Below, in pieces: positions 1 through 6,115 of a stretch of 8,302 nucleotides of DNA (its first letter is position 1; each line of letters starts with the position of its first letter). A program made the position numbers and the translations under genes. This DNA is from DASUAO01 sp046484625 (GTDB taxonomy: Bacteria; Actinomycetota; Acidimicrobiia; IMCC26256; PALSA-555). Location: the NCBI GenBank assembly GCA_046484625.1, contig JAWOIO010000160.1, forward strand, positions 1-8,302. Direction: 5' to 3'. The notes beneath the pieces are model-generated. The model ran no database searches, was not told the origin of the DNA, and saw only the letters and a list, made by a program, of their open reading frames with translations.

Positions 1-350
1 ACGCCGATGGGCGAGGACTGGCGGTATCTCGCGATGTCGCCGCGGTTCGAGGTGACCGCACCGTTGGCCGCCGACATGTGGGAGGCCGCGACCGGGGAGG
101 TGGTGGACGGGGTGCTGCTTGTGGACCCGGTCACGCTCCAGGCGTTGCTCGCCGCCCAGGGTCCGGTGACCGCAGGGCGCGAGCTGAGCGCTGACGACGT
201 GCTCGCGTACCTCCTGCTCGGACAGTACGACGGGCTCGGCATCGACGATCCCGACCAGTCCGATCGTCGGGACCCGCTGAGTGTCGTCGCCCGAGCCGGG
301 GTCGACACGCTCACCACGCGTCCCTGGAATGTGGACGCACTCGTCGGAAT
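1..350 (+). pseudogene. 3'-truncated remnant of a DUF4012-domain protein
   Basis: The reading frame is open from the first base, so the 5' end lies outside the window. The translation matches the middle of the DUF4012 family: a phrase like TAPLAADMWEAATGEVVDGV, then LLVDPVTLQALLAAQGPV, a 'lsaddv..YLL..QY' block and a 'DRRDPL' block, up to about RPWNVDALV. DUF4012 proteins are envelope-associated proteins of unknown function and normally continue for a couple of hundred residues more. Here the family similarity stops near base 345-350 and the sequence passes into the leader of glyA. There is no stop codon before the glyA ATG, so an automatic caller may report a 555-residue fusion starting at base 7. 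I read this as a gene cut short by a deletion, with the in-frame join being chance in high-GC DNA. An assembly join is the alternative. The family assignment is from memory of the motif, not from a search. Confidence 0.7.
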
Positions 351-367
351 CCAGCCGGGACCCTCGG

Positions 368-373
368 TAGACT
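368..373 (+). promoter_or_regulatory. possible -10 box of the glyA promoter
   Basis: TAGACT sits 44 nt before the glyA ATG in the context TCGGTAGACTGC, a pattern often seen at actinobacterial -10 elements (TANNNT). The best -35 at suitable spacing, TCGGAA at 344-349, is weak. The box lies just past the point where DUF4012 similarity ends, consistent with glyA keeping its own promoter after the upstream gene was truncated. Confidence 0.4.
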
Positions 374-404
374 GCGCAGAGCACGACCGTGAACGACGGA
401 CTCC

Positions 405-410
405 GGGAGG
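405..410 (+). promoter_or_regulatory. glyA ribosome binding site
   Basis: GGGAGG lies 7 nt before the ATG at 418. It sets the glyA start and argues against translation from the upstream in-frame ATGs that belong to the DUF4012 remnant. Confidence 0.8.
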
Positions 411-417
411 CACCGAC

Positions 418-1674
418 ATGAGCGATCCCCGGGACGAGGTCGAGTCCGCCGACCCCACGATCGCCGACATCATCCGGCGCGAGGTCGAGCGTCAGAACAC
501 GACGATCCAGCTCATCGCCTCCGAGAACTTCACGTCGCCTGCCGTGCTCGCGGTCCAGGGCTCGGTGCTGACGAACAAGTACTCGGAGGGATATCCGGCC
601 AAGCGCTACTACGGCGGAAACCTCGTCATCGACGAGGCCGAGGAGCTGGCGCGGCAACGGGCCTGCGAGCTGTTCGGTGCCGAGCACGCGAACGTCCAGC
701 CGCACTCGGGTGCCAACGCGAACATGGCCGCCTACTTCGCGCTGCTCGATCCCGGCGACACGGTCATGGGGTTGCGCCTCGACCAGGGTGGGCACCTCAC
801 ACACGGCTCGCCGGTCAACTTCAGCGGACGGCTGTACCGGTTCGTCGGCTACGGGGTCGACGACGAGTCCGAGACCATCGACCACGAGGCGGTCGCCGCG
901 ATCGCGCGGGCCGAGCGACCCAAGCTCATCGTCGCCGGGGCCACCGCGTACCCGAGGACGATCGACTTCGCCGCGTTCCGCGCGATCGCCGACGAGGTCG
1001 GCGCGCTGCTCATGGTCGATGCCGCCCACATCGCAGGGTTGATCGCGGGTGGTGCCCATCCGTCGCCGGTCCCCTTCGCCGACGTCGTCACGTTCACCAC
1101 GCACAAGACCCTCCGCGGCCCCCGCGCGGGGACCATCCTCTCGAAGGAGCAGTACGGCGCCGCGATCGACAAGGCCGTGTTCCCTGGCCTCCAGGGTGGA
1201 CCGCTCATGCACGTGGTGGCCGCCAAGGCGGTCGCGTTCCTGCTCGCGGCGCAGCCGGAGTTCCGCGAGTACGCGGCGCAGATCGTTCGCAACGCGCGTG
1301 CGCTGTCCGACGCACTCACCGAGGAGGGGTTCCGCATCGTCTCGGGAGGTACCGACAACCACCTCATGCTCGTGGACCTGCGCCCCTTCGGCGTCAACGG
1401 GAAGGTCGCCCAGGAGGCGCTCGACCGCGCCGGCATCACGTGCAACAAGAACGCGATCCCCAACGACCCTGAGAAGCCCTTCGTCACGAGTGGGCTCCGT
1501 CTCGGCACCGCGTCGGTCACGACTGCCGGGATGGGCGAACCGGAGATGACCGAGGTGGCGTCCCTGATCGCCAGGGTGCTGCGCGCCGCGGACGACGAGC
1601 AGGTGGCGGCCGAGGTGCTCGACACCGTGCGCCGACTGTGCTCGAAGTTCGTCCCGTATCCCGAGCTCGGGTGA
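418..1674 (+). CDS. glyA: serine hydroxymethyltransferase
   Basis: This cytosolic PLP enzyme interconverts serine plus tetrahydrofolate with glycine plus 5,10-methylene-THF, the main one-carbon supply. The protein is 418 aa from the chosen ATG, against 417 in E. coli. Visible family blocks are IASENF near residue 35, LTNKYSEGYP and KRYYGG around 55-70, NVQPHSGANAN around 95, GGHLTHGSPVNFSG around 122-136, and TTHKTLRGPRAG with the Schiff-base lysine at Lys230. TSGLRLGTASVTT carries Arg361, equivalent to the substrate-carboxylate arginine of the family. The start is fixed by GGGAGG 7 nt upstream, although the frame is open back to base 1 through the DUF4012 remnant. glyA lies 37 nt before the glycosyltransferase gene on the same strand, so the two may be cotranscribed. 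No clear terminator is seen after it. Confidence 0.96.
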   Translation: MSDPRDEVESADPTIADIIRREVERQNTTIQLIASENFTSPAVLAVQGSVLTNKYSEGYPAKRYYGGNLVIDEAEELARQRACELFGAEHANVQPHSGANANMAAYFALLDPGDTVMGLRLDQGGHLTHGSPVNFSGRLYRFVGYGVDDESETIDHEAVAAIARAERPKLIVAGATAYPRTIDFAAFRAIADEVGALLMVDAAHIAGLIAGGAHPSPVPFADVVTFTTHKTLRGPRAGTILSKEQYGAAIDKAVFPGLQGGPLMHVVAAKAVAFLLAAQPEFREYAAQIVRNARALSDALTEEGFRIVSGGTDNHLMLVDLRPFGVNGKVAQEALDRAGITCNKNAIPNDPEKPFVTSGLRLGTASVTTAGMGEPEMTEVASLIARVLRAADDEQVAAEVLDTVRRLCSKFVPYPELG

Positions 1675-1711
1675 GCCCGGTCGGTACCTCGGTCCGGCAG
1701 GGGAGCGGTGC

Positions 1712-2884
1712 ATGGTCGGCTACCTGACGGTCGGTGCCGTCGGAGCGATCACCACCTTCTTCGTCACGTTCGGGGTCCGGCGGCTCGCGCCGAGGGTCGG
1801 CGCGATCGCGATGCCCGGACCCCGGTCGGTCCACGCCTACCCGACGCCGTCACTCGGCGGCGCAGGCATGTTCCTCGGGTTCTGTGCCGCGCTCGCGACC
1901 GCGTCGCAGCTCGACCAGTTCCGCCAGATGTTCGACTCGTCGTCGGAGCCGGTCGGGCTCGTCCTCGCCGCCGGCGTGATGTTCCTCGTCGGAGCGTTCG
2001 ACGACGTCCGGGACGTCTCGCCCCCCGCGAAGATCAGCGGACAGGTGCTGGCCGCCAGCATCCTCTCGCTGTCCGGGATCACGATGCTGTACTTCCGCGT
2101 GCCCTTCGCCAGCCTCGACTACGTCGTGCTCTCACCCGACATGGCCGCGTTCGTGACCGTCGTGACCGTCGTGATCCTCGCCAACGCGATGAACCTCATC
2201 GACGGGCTCGACGGGCTCGCCACGGGAATCGTGATCATCGCGGGATCCGCGTTGTTCCTGTACTCGGACCGGTTGCTGAAGGCCGGGTTGATCGACGGGT
2301 CGAACATCGCTCCGCTGATCGCGGTCATCTCGGTCGCCGTCTGCGTCGGGTTCCTGCCGCACAACTTCAACCCGGCCCGCATCTTCATGGGTGACGCGGG
2401 CGCGATGTTCCTCGGCCTCCTGCTCGCGGTGACGACCATCACCATGGGCGGACGCACGGCAGACCAGTTCAGCGGTCAGACCTACTTCTTCTTCGCGCCA
2501 CTCCTCATCCCGATCGTGATCCTCGCGGTGCCGCTGCTCGACACCGCGTTCTCGTTCCTGCGCCGGGTGGTGAGTGGACGGTCGTTCTCCGAGGCCGATC
2601 ACGAGCACCTTCATCACCGGCTGATGCGCCTTGGCCACGGCCCCCGACGCACGGTCGCGATCCTGTGGGTCTGGACCGCGCTGGCGTCCGCGGCCGCGCT
2701 GATCCCGACCTACACGAACCGTGGGAACGCGCTGGTGCCGATCGCACTGGTCGGGCTCGCACTCCTCCTGTTCACCTACCTCCACCCCAGCGTGCGGGGC
2801 CGGGACGTCCCCGTGGAGCTCGTCGAGGACCCCGCGGCCCGGCGCGTGGCCCCCGAGGATGTCGGGACGCCGACCCCGAGTTGA
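1712..2884 (+). CDS. wecA: polyprenyl-phosphate N-acetylhexosamine-1-phosphate transferase (WecA/TagO/MraY family)
   Basis: This integral membrane enzyme of the PNPT superfamily transfers a sugar-1-phosphate (likely GlcNAc-1-P) from a UDP-sugar to a polyprenyl phosphate carrier, starting a cell-envelope polymer. The 390-aa protein is mostly hydrophobic, with about ten membrane segments. Catalytic landmarks are Asp97-Asp98 in FLVGAFDD (Mg2+ binding), NAMNLIDGLDGLA at 158-170 with Asp164 and Asp167, FMGDAGAMFLG at 225-235 with Asp228, and the HEHLHHRL motif at 297-304. The histidine motif and the MNLIDGLDGLA form fit WecA/TagO better than MraY. The C-terminal tail of about 40 residues is polar and probably cytosolic. 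AGGGGAG lies 6 nt before the ATG. Orthologues sit just upstream of atpI/atpB in actinobacteria, including the mycobacterial arabinogalactan-linker enzyme Rv1302. The polymer made here cannot be told from the sequence. The stop codon overlaps the -35 box of the putative atp promoter. Confidence 0.9.
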   Translation: MVGYLTVGAVGAITTFFVTFGVRRLAPRVGAIAMPGPRSVHAYPTPSLGGAGMFLGFCAALATASQLDQFRQMFDSSSEPVGLVLAAGVMFLVGAFDDVRDVSPPAKISGQVLAASILSLSGITMLYFRVPFASLDYVVLSPDMAAFVTVVTVVILANAMNLIDGLDGLATGIVIIAGSALFLYSDRLLKAGLIDGSNIAPLIAVISVAVCVGFLPHNFNPARIFMGDAGAMFLGLLLAVTTITMGGRTADQFSGQTYFFFAPLLIPIVILAVPLLDTAFSFLRRVVSGRSFSEADHEHLHHRLMRLGHGPRRTVAILWVWTALASAAALIPTYTNRGNALVPIALVGLALLLFTYLHPSVRGRDVPVELVEDPAARRVAPEDVGTPTPS

Positions 2885-2910
2885 CCGTTCCCCGGAGCGC
2901 CGGGTACTTT
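2881..2910 (+). promoter_or_regulatory. candidate atp operon promoter
   Basis: TTGACC at 2881-2886 (five of six with the -35 consensus) and TACTTT at 2905-2910 (TANNNT type) are separated by 18 nt. The -35 box overlaps the wecA stop codon. A start site would fall around 2916-2920, inside the Rex-like operator, giving a leader of roughly 60 nt before atpZ. A CCCGG/CCGGG hairpin (2891-2895 with 2900-2904) lies in the spacer. It could instead be a poor terminator of the upstream genes, since TACTTT follows it. Confidence 0.5.
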
Positions 2911-2926
2911 GCGAAAACATTCACAA
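2909..2926 (+). promoter_or_regulatory. Rex (NADH/NAD+ sensor) operator
   Basis: TTGCGAAAACATTCACAA matches the actinobacterial Rex consensus TTGTGAA-N4-TTCACAA at 13 of 14 specified bases; only the fourth base differs (C for T). It overlaps the candidate -10 box and the expected transcription start, where a bound repressor would block RNA polymerase. Rex leaves DNA when NADH is high and is known in Streptomyces to control respiratory operons, reportedly including atp genes. The likely effect is more ATP synthase when NADH accumulates. The site is seen directly; binding is inferred, and no rex gene lies in the window. Confidence 0.7.
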
Positions 2927-2950
2927 GCGCGTCGAGCAGTTCGAACGCGC
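2927..2950 (+). other. hairpin in the atp operon leader
   Basis: GCGCGTCGA (2927-2935) can pair with TCGAACGCGC (2941-2950) around the loop GCAGT, giving a 9-bp stem with one bulged A. It begins directly after the Rex-like operator and would form near the 5' end of the atp mRNA. No U-run follows, so it is not an ordinary terminator. It might stabilise the transcript, or be a second DNA palindrome. Confidence 0.4.
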
Positions 2951-2979
2951 TCCCGGGTCGAGCGAGGAGCGAGGCGGCG

Positions 2980-3315
2980 GTGAAGTCGCTCCGGTGGCAA
3001 GGAGCCCCAGGCTCCAACAACGACGCGCTGAGTCACGCCGTCGCGATGGTCATCGAGATCGTCCTCTTCGGGTTCGTCGGATCCTTGATCGACTCCCGAG
3101 CGGACACTCGACCGCTGTTCCTCCTCGTGTTCGGCGCTCTGGGCGTCCTCGGGGCCTTCGCCTCGGCCTACTACCGCTACGAGCGTCGGATGGCCGATCA
3201 CGATTCCGGCAAGCCGTGGCTGCGCCGCGAGGGTTCGACCATGGCCGCGTCGACGGTCGCCCGGTCCGCCGCCTCGACGTCGGTCCGATCCCGTCGGACC
3301 GGAGCGCGCACATGA
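2980..3315 (+). CDS. atpZ: AtpZ/AtpI-family accessory membrane protein of the F1Fo ATP synthase
   Basis: A small inner-membrane protein of 111 aa with two predicted helices, about residues 19-37 and 46-64. The signature is FGFVGSLID, then Pro45, then a glycine-spaced second helix (FGALGVLGAFASAYYRY), the G-G-D...P...G pattern of the AtpZ family. In Bacillus, AtpZ with AtpI has been proposed to move Mg2+/Ca2+ for the synthase, and the family is linked to assembly and regulation. The start is GTG 2980 with GAGGAG at 2964-2969 (10 nt) and a second purine run nearer. The upstream in-frame sequence lies in the promoter and inside wecA, so it is not coding. The last 40 residues are a Ser/Thr/Arg-rich low-complexity tail. 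The stop overlaps the next gene by ATGA, implying coupled translation. It is the first gene after the Rex-controlled promoter. The exact start is less certain than the frame. Confidence 0.78.
   Translation: MKSLRWQGAPGSNNDALSHAVAMVIEIVLFGFVGSLIDSRADTRPLFLLVFGALGVLGAFASAYYRYERRMADHDSGKPWLRREGSTMAASTVARSAASTSVRSRRTGART
3281..3301 (+). other. perfect hairpin just before the atpI start
   Basis: CGGTCCGA (3281-3288) and TCGGACCG (3294-3301) form a perfect 8-bp stem around the loop TCCCG. The last base of the stem is the first base of GGAG (3301-3304), the atpI Shine-Dalgarno sequence. The hairpin lies inside the last codons of atpZ, so ribosomes finishing atpZ would open it. This fits translational coupling of atpI to atpZ. 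Confidence 0.45.
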
Positions 3316-3755
3316 CCGAGACCCCGGAGTCGGTCGAGATCGAGTCCCGGATCGCGCGTGACCTCGCGAAGAAGGCCGCGATCGCAGCACCGATCCTGGT
3401 CGTCGGGATCGGCGCGTGGCGTGGCGTCGACGCCGGTGCCGCGGTCGCACTCGCCTTCGGCATCGTCGTCGTGAACTTCCTCGCCTCGGCTGCGCTGCTG
3501 GGCTGGACCGCGCGGCGGACGCCCGAGCTGCTCATGGGGGTCGCGATGATGAGCTTCATCGGGCGCCTGGTGCTCATCACTGCGATCGGAGTCGGGATCA
3601 AGGCACTCGATATCGTCGACTGGCCGGTCTTCTGCATCACGCTGGTCGCCGGCTACCTCGGTCTCCTCTTCTGGGAGATGCGCTCGATCTCTCTCTCGTT
3701 GGCCTCGCCTGGCCTCAAGCCCAGGCCCAGCACGCACGCAGGAGTGGACAGGTGA
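3312..3755 (+). CDS. atpI: ATP synthase protein I-like membrane protein
   Basis: A 147-aa protein with four predicted membrane helices (about residues 22-38, 41-63, 73-96 and 104-121), a charged N-terminus and a polar C-terminal tail. Size, topology and position directly before atpB match the ATP synthase I family, including the mycobacterial Rv1303 type. AtpI is thought to help assemble or stabilise the c-ring and, with AtpZ, to take part in cation handling; it is not needed for catalysis. Asn55 in the second helix and Arg85 in the third are polar residues inside otherwise hydrophobic segments and may be functional. The ATG overlaps the atpZ stop (ATGA), with GGAG 7 nt upstream, and the stop overlaps the atpB GTG (GTGA). 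The family is divergent, so the assignment leans on topology and context. Confidence 0.75.
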   Translation: MTETPESVEIESRIARDLAKKAAIAAPILVVGIGAWRGVDAGAAVALAFGIVVVNFLASAALLGWTARRTPELLMGVAMMSFIGRLVLITAIGVGIKALDIVDWPVFCITLVAGYLGLLFWEMRSISLSLASPGLKPRPSTHAGVDR

Positions 3756-4534
3756 ACGTGTTCGTCGCTGAGCTGCTGCCGAACATCAATGAGCTCTTCG
3801 AGTGGAAGGGCATCTTCAGCGAGCACACCGTGCTCGAGTTCAACAAGACCGCGTTGATGGCGTTCATCTCGACGGCGATCTGCATCCTGCTGTTCTGGCT
3901 CGGCGGGCGGCGCCAGGCGTTGGTGCCCGTCGGCATCCAGAACGTGGCGGAAGCCGGCTACGAGGCGATCGAGGAGAACATCAGCATCGCCGCGATGGGC
4001 GAGGACGGGCGGAACTGGACCCCGTTCTTCGCGAGCCTCTTCTTCTGGATCTTCTTCATCAACATCTGGTCGGTGATCCCCGGCGTCCAGTTCCCGGCCA
4101 CGGCGCGCCTCGCCATCCCGCTCTTCCTCGCGCTGGTCGCGTGGGCCACCTTCATCGTGACCGGCTTCGTCAAGCAGGGTCCCAAGTACTTCTTCAGCAA
4201 CATCAACCCGACCGGGGTTCCGTTCGCGCTGAAGTTCCTGGTGGTCCCGATCGAGTTCTTCTCGAAGTACCTCGTCCGGCCGTTCTCCCTGGCGGTCCGT
4301 CTCTTCGCCAACATGACGGCGGGCCACGTGCTGCTGGCGATCTTCGCCATCATGACGAACGAGCTGCTGATCGTTCGCAACAGCGGGCTCTACCAGGTGA
4401 TCTTCGCCCCGCTGCCGTTCCTCGGTCTCGTCGCCTTCACGGGCTTCGAGCTGCTGGTGGCCGTCCTGCAGGCCTACATCTTCACCATCCTCACGGCGGT
4501 GTACGTCAACGAGTCCGTACACCCCGAACACTGA
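3752..4534 (+). CDS. atpB: F1Fo ATP synthase subunit a
   Basis: Membrane stator subunit that supplies the two half-channels taking protons to and from the c-ring. It is 260 aa. The key helix reads SLAVRLFANMTAGH, with the essential arginine at Arg183 (E. coli Arg210), Asn187 and His192. The last helix, FELLVAVLQAYIFTILTAVY, holds Glu233 and Gln240 (E. coli His245 and Gln252). The acid/histidine pair is swapped relative to E. coli (Glu219/His245), an arrangement found in many other ATP synthases. The start is GTG 3752, overlapping the atpI stop, with AGGAG at 3740-3744 (7 nt). A second GTG at 3758 is possible but too close to the RBS. The first helix follows a short polar N-terminus with the IFSEHTVLEFNKTALM segment. 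atpE follows after 28 nt. Confidence 0.96.
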   Translation: MNVFVAELLPNINELFEWKGIFSEHTVLEFNKTALMAFISTAICILLFWLGGRRQALVPVGIQNVAEAGYEAIEENISIAAMGEDGRNWTPFFASLFFWIFFINIWSVIPGVQFPATARLAIPLFLALVAWATFIVTGFVKQGPKYFFSNINPTGVPFALKFLVVPIEFFSKYLVRPFSLAVRLFANMTAGHVLLAIFAIMTNELLIVRNSGLYQVIFAPLPFLGLVAFTGFELLVAVLQAYIFTILTAVYVNESVHPEH

Positions 4535-4562
4535 TCTCGTCCGAAAGACAAGGAGCAACCGC

Positions 4563-4808
4563 GTGCTGCGTTCCCTGATCAACCTTGCCGCCACTGACCC
4601 CGGCGAGCTCCAGAACGGTCTGAAGTCCGTCGGCTACGGCCTCGCGGCCATCGGCCCCGGCATCGGCATCGGCTACCTCGTGGGGCAGTCGGTCCAGGCC
4701 ATGGCGCGTCAGCCCGAGATGGCCGGCAACGTCCGGACGACCATGTTCCTCGGCATCGCGTTCGCCGAGGCGCTGGCCCTCATCGGGTTCGTCCTCTACT
4801 TCATCTGA
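4563..4808 (+). CDS. atpE: F1Fo ATP synthase subunit c
   Basis: Proteolipid of the rotating ring. The 81-aa protein forms a helical hairpin: helix 1 with the glycine motif G33-x-G35-x-G37 (GPGIGIGYLVG), the polar loop Arg49-Gln50-Pro51 that contacts gamma/epsilon, and helix 2 with the proton-carrying carboxylate Glu69 in FLGIAFAEALALIG. The Na+-type ligands are absent: Ile36 stands where Na+ rings have Gln, and Ala70-Leu71 follow Glu69 instead of Ser-Thr. The ring is therefore predicted to be proton-coupled. The start codon is GTG, with AAGGAG at 4550-4555 (7 nt), the strongest RBS in the operon, consistent with the high copy number of c. No signal peptide is seen. Confidence 0.97.
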   Translation: MLRSLINLAATDPGELQNGLKSVGYGLAAIGPGIGIGYLVGQSVQAMARQPEMAGNVRTTMFLGIAFAEALALIGFVLYFI

Positions 4809-4853
4809 TTCGCCCGGACACCCAGCCACAGCATGGGGTTCCGTACATGAGAG

Positions 4854-4858
4854 GGAGG
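4854..4858 (+). promoter_or_regulatory. ribosome binding site that decides the atpF start
   Basis: GGAGG lies 9 nt before ATG 4868. The upstream in-frame ATG at 4847 has no comparable site, and starting there would add seven residues (MRGRKRV) before the signal peptide. ATG 4868 is preferred. Confidence 0.7.
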
Positions 4859-4867
4859 AAGCGCGTC

Positions 4868-5557
4868 ATGCGCATCCGCAGAGTGTTGGCCGTGGGTCTG
4901 CTCGGGCTGTCGGCCGTCGTGGCCGTCCCGAGCGCTGCGTCCGCTGCAGAGAATTTCGGCAAGAAGCTGGCCGAGTGCGTCGAGTCCGCGCTCGATGACA
5001 ACGCCGCCGCGATCGACGACGGCGACTACAAGGGCTTCGAGGACGCGATCGAGGACTGCAAGAAGTCCCAGAGCCTGTTCACGCCCGCACTGCCCGAGCT
5101 GATCTGGGGCGGCATCGCGTTCCTGATCGTCCTCCTCGCGCTGATGAAGTTCGCCTTCCCGGCCCTGAAGAAGGGCATGAAGGCTCGCGAGGAGAAGATC
5201 CGCAGCGACCTCGAGGGTGCCGAGAAGGCACGCCTCGACGCCGAGACCGAGCGCGCGAGCTACCAGTCCCAGCTCGGCGACGCCCGTGGTGAGGCGAATC
5301 GCATCGTCGAGGAAGCGCGGGTTGCCGCCGAACGAGTGCGAGCCGACGTGATCGCGAAGGCCGAGGCCGACGCAGCCGAGACCCGTCAGCGCGCCGCCGA
5401 GGACGTGCGCCTCGCTCGCGAGCGGGCGATGAGCGATCTCCAGGCCCAGGTCGGTGACATCTCGATCGGGCTCGCCGAGAAGATCGTCGAGCGCAACCTC
5501 GACCCGGCGACCCAGCGCGACCTGGTCGAGAGCTACATCAACTCCGTAGGAGACTGA
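4868..5557 (+). CDS. atpF: F1Fo ATP synthase subunit b with a signal-peptide-like extracytoplasmic N-terminus
   Basis: Peripheral-stalk subunit that holds F1 to subunit a. At 229 aa it is far longer than E. coli b (156). Residues 1-27 look like a signal peptide: RIRR, a hydrophobic core, then PSAASAAE with a possible cleavage after Ala26 or Ala27. Residues 28-77 form an acidic segment with two cysteines, Cys37 and Cys64, spaced as in a helical hairpin that could be disulfide-linked outside the membrane. The usual b membrane helix is at about 78-97 (LIWGGIAFLIVLLALMKFAF), followed by a long charged coiled coil rich in Glu, Arg and Ala to the end (ARxEKI, then RIVEEAR, then LAEKIVERNL). Without the first 75 residues it is an ordinary b subunit. 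The start is chosen by GGAGG at 4854-4858. atpH begins 2 nt after the stop, with its RBS inside the atpF end. Confidence 0.92.
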   Translation: MRIRRVLAVGLLGLSAVVAVPSAASAAENFGKKLAECVESALDDNAAAIDDGDYKGFEDAIEDCKKSQSLFTPALPELIWGGIAFLIVLLALMKFAFPALKKGMKAREEKIRSDLEGAEKARLDAETERASYQSQLGDARGEANRIVEEARVAAERVRADVIAKAEADAAETRQRAAEDVRLARERAMSDLQAQVGDISIGLAEKIVERNLDPATQRDLVESYINSVGD

Positions 5558-5559
5558 CG

Positions 5560-6102
5560 ATGGCGGATCGCGGGCACGCGGCCGGGAAGGTCGAGGCGTA
5601 CGCCCTGGCCATGCTCGGTGTCGCGCGTGCCGAGGGGCACCTCGGAGGCGTCGAGGACGACGTGTTCCGCTTCGCGCGCACGTTCGAGTCGAACGACGAC
5701 CTTCGCATGGCACTCACGGATCCCGCGCTCCCCATCGAGCGTCGGATCGCCGTGATCGACGAGCTGATGGGGAACAAGGCGCTCCCGACGAGCACGGCGC
5801 TGGTGTCGTTGGTCGTCGGGGGGGGCCAGGCTTCCGATCTCCCGGCGATCATCGACCGGTTCGTCGAGCTCGCCGCCACCGAGCGGGACCACGAGGTGGC
5901 GGAGGTGCGCAGCGCGATCGCACTCGACGAGGACCAGATGACGCGCCTTGCCGCAGCACTCGGCAAGGCGACCGGCAAGGACGTCGAGGTGAAGGTCACG
6001 ATCGATCCGAGCGTGCTCGGCGGCATCGTGGCCAGGGTGGGCGACACCGTCATCGACGGCTCGGTCCGCCACAGGCTCGATCAACTGAAAGAACAGCTGT
6101 GA
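5560..6102 (+). CDS. atpH: F1Fo ATP synthase subunit delta
   Basis: OSCP/delta subunit that joins the top of the F1 alpha/beta hexamer to the b stalk. The 180-aa protein has the helical N-terminal domain (VEAYALAMLGVARAEGHL, then LRMALTDPALPIERRIAVIDELM), a linker, and the C-terminal domain ending in VTIDPSVLGGIVARVGDTVIDGSVRHRLDQL, the family's most conserved region (G-G...G-D...D-G-S...R...L). AGGAG at 5548-5552 lies 7 nt before the ATG and overlaps the end of atpF, so the two are likely coupled. In mycobacteria b and delta are fused in one chain; here they are separate, the ordinary arrangement. atpA is 118 nt downstream, across the first structured repeat. Confidence 0.94.
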   Translation: MADRGHAAGKVEAYALAMLGVARAEGHLGGVEDDVFRFARTFESNDDLRMALTDPALPIERRIAVIDELMGNKALPTSTALVSLVVGGGQASDLPAIIDRFVELAATERDHEVAEVRSAIALDEDQMTRLAAALGKATGKDVEVKVTIDPSVLGGIVARVGDTVIDGSVRHRLDQLKEQL

Positions 6103-6115
6103 TCATGACGTCCGT

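Noticed and set aside
7..1674. A single 555-aa DUF4012-SHMT fusion enzyme
   Set aside because: SHMT is full length from 418 with its own RBS, and the DUF4012 part is incomplete with a non-similar linker. The continuous frame is more likely chance.
1675..1711. Terminator or promoter between glyA and wecA
   Set aside because: Only a 4-bp CGGG/CCCG pairing with no T-run and no convincing -10 or -35; the gap holds the wecA RBS only.
2153..2170. Tandem 9-nt repeat GTGACCGTC within wecA
   Set aside because: Only two units, coding for a VTVVTV stretch of a membrane helix. It is ordinary low-complexity coding sequence.
2891..2910. Intrinsic terminator after wecA (CCCGG-AGCG-CCGGG then TACTTT)
   Set aside because: The stem is only 5 bp and the T-run is short and interrupted. 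The same bases fit better as promoter spacer and -10 box.
3653..4594. A 313-codon minus-strand frame opposite atpB
   Set aside because: The composition is extremely Glu/Arg/Asp-rich with no family motif, and it spans atpB and both of its flanks. It is a shadow of the real gene.
4563..4808. Sodium-coupled c-ring
   Set aside because: The Gln of the Na+ site is Ile36, and Glu69 is followed by Ala-Leu rather than Ser-Thr, so proton coupling is expected.
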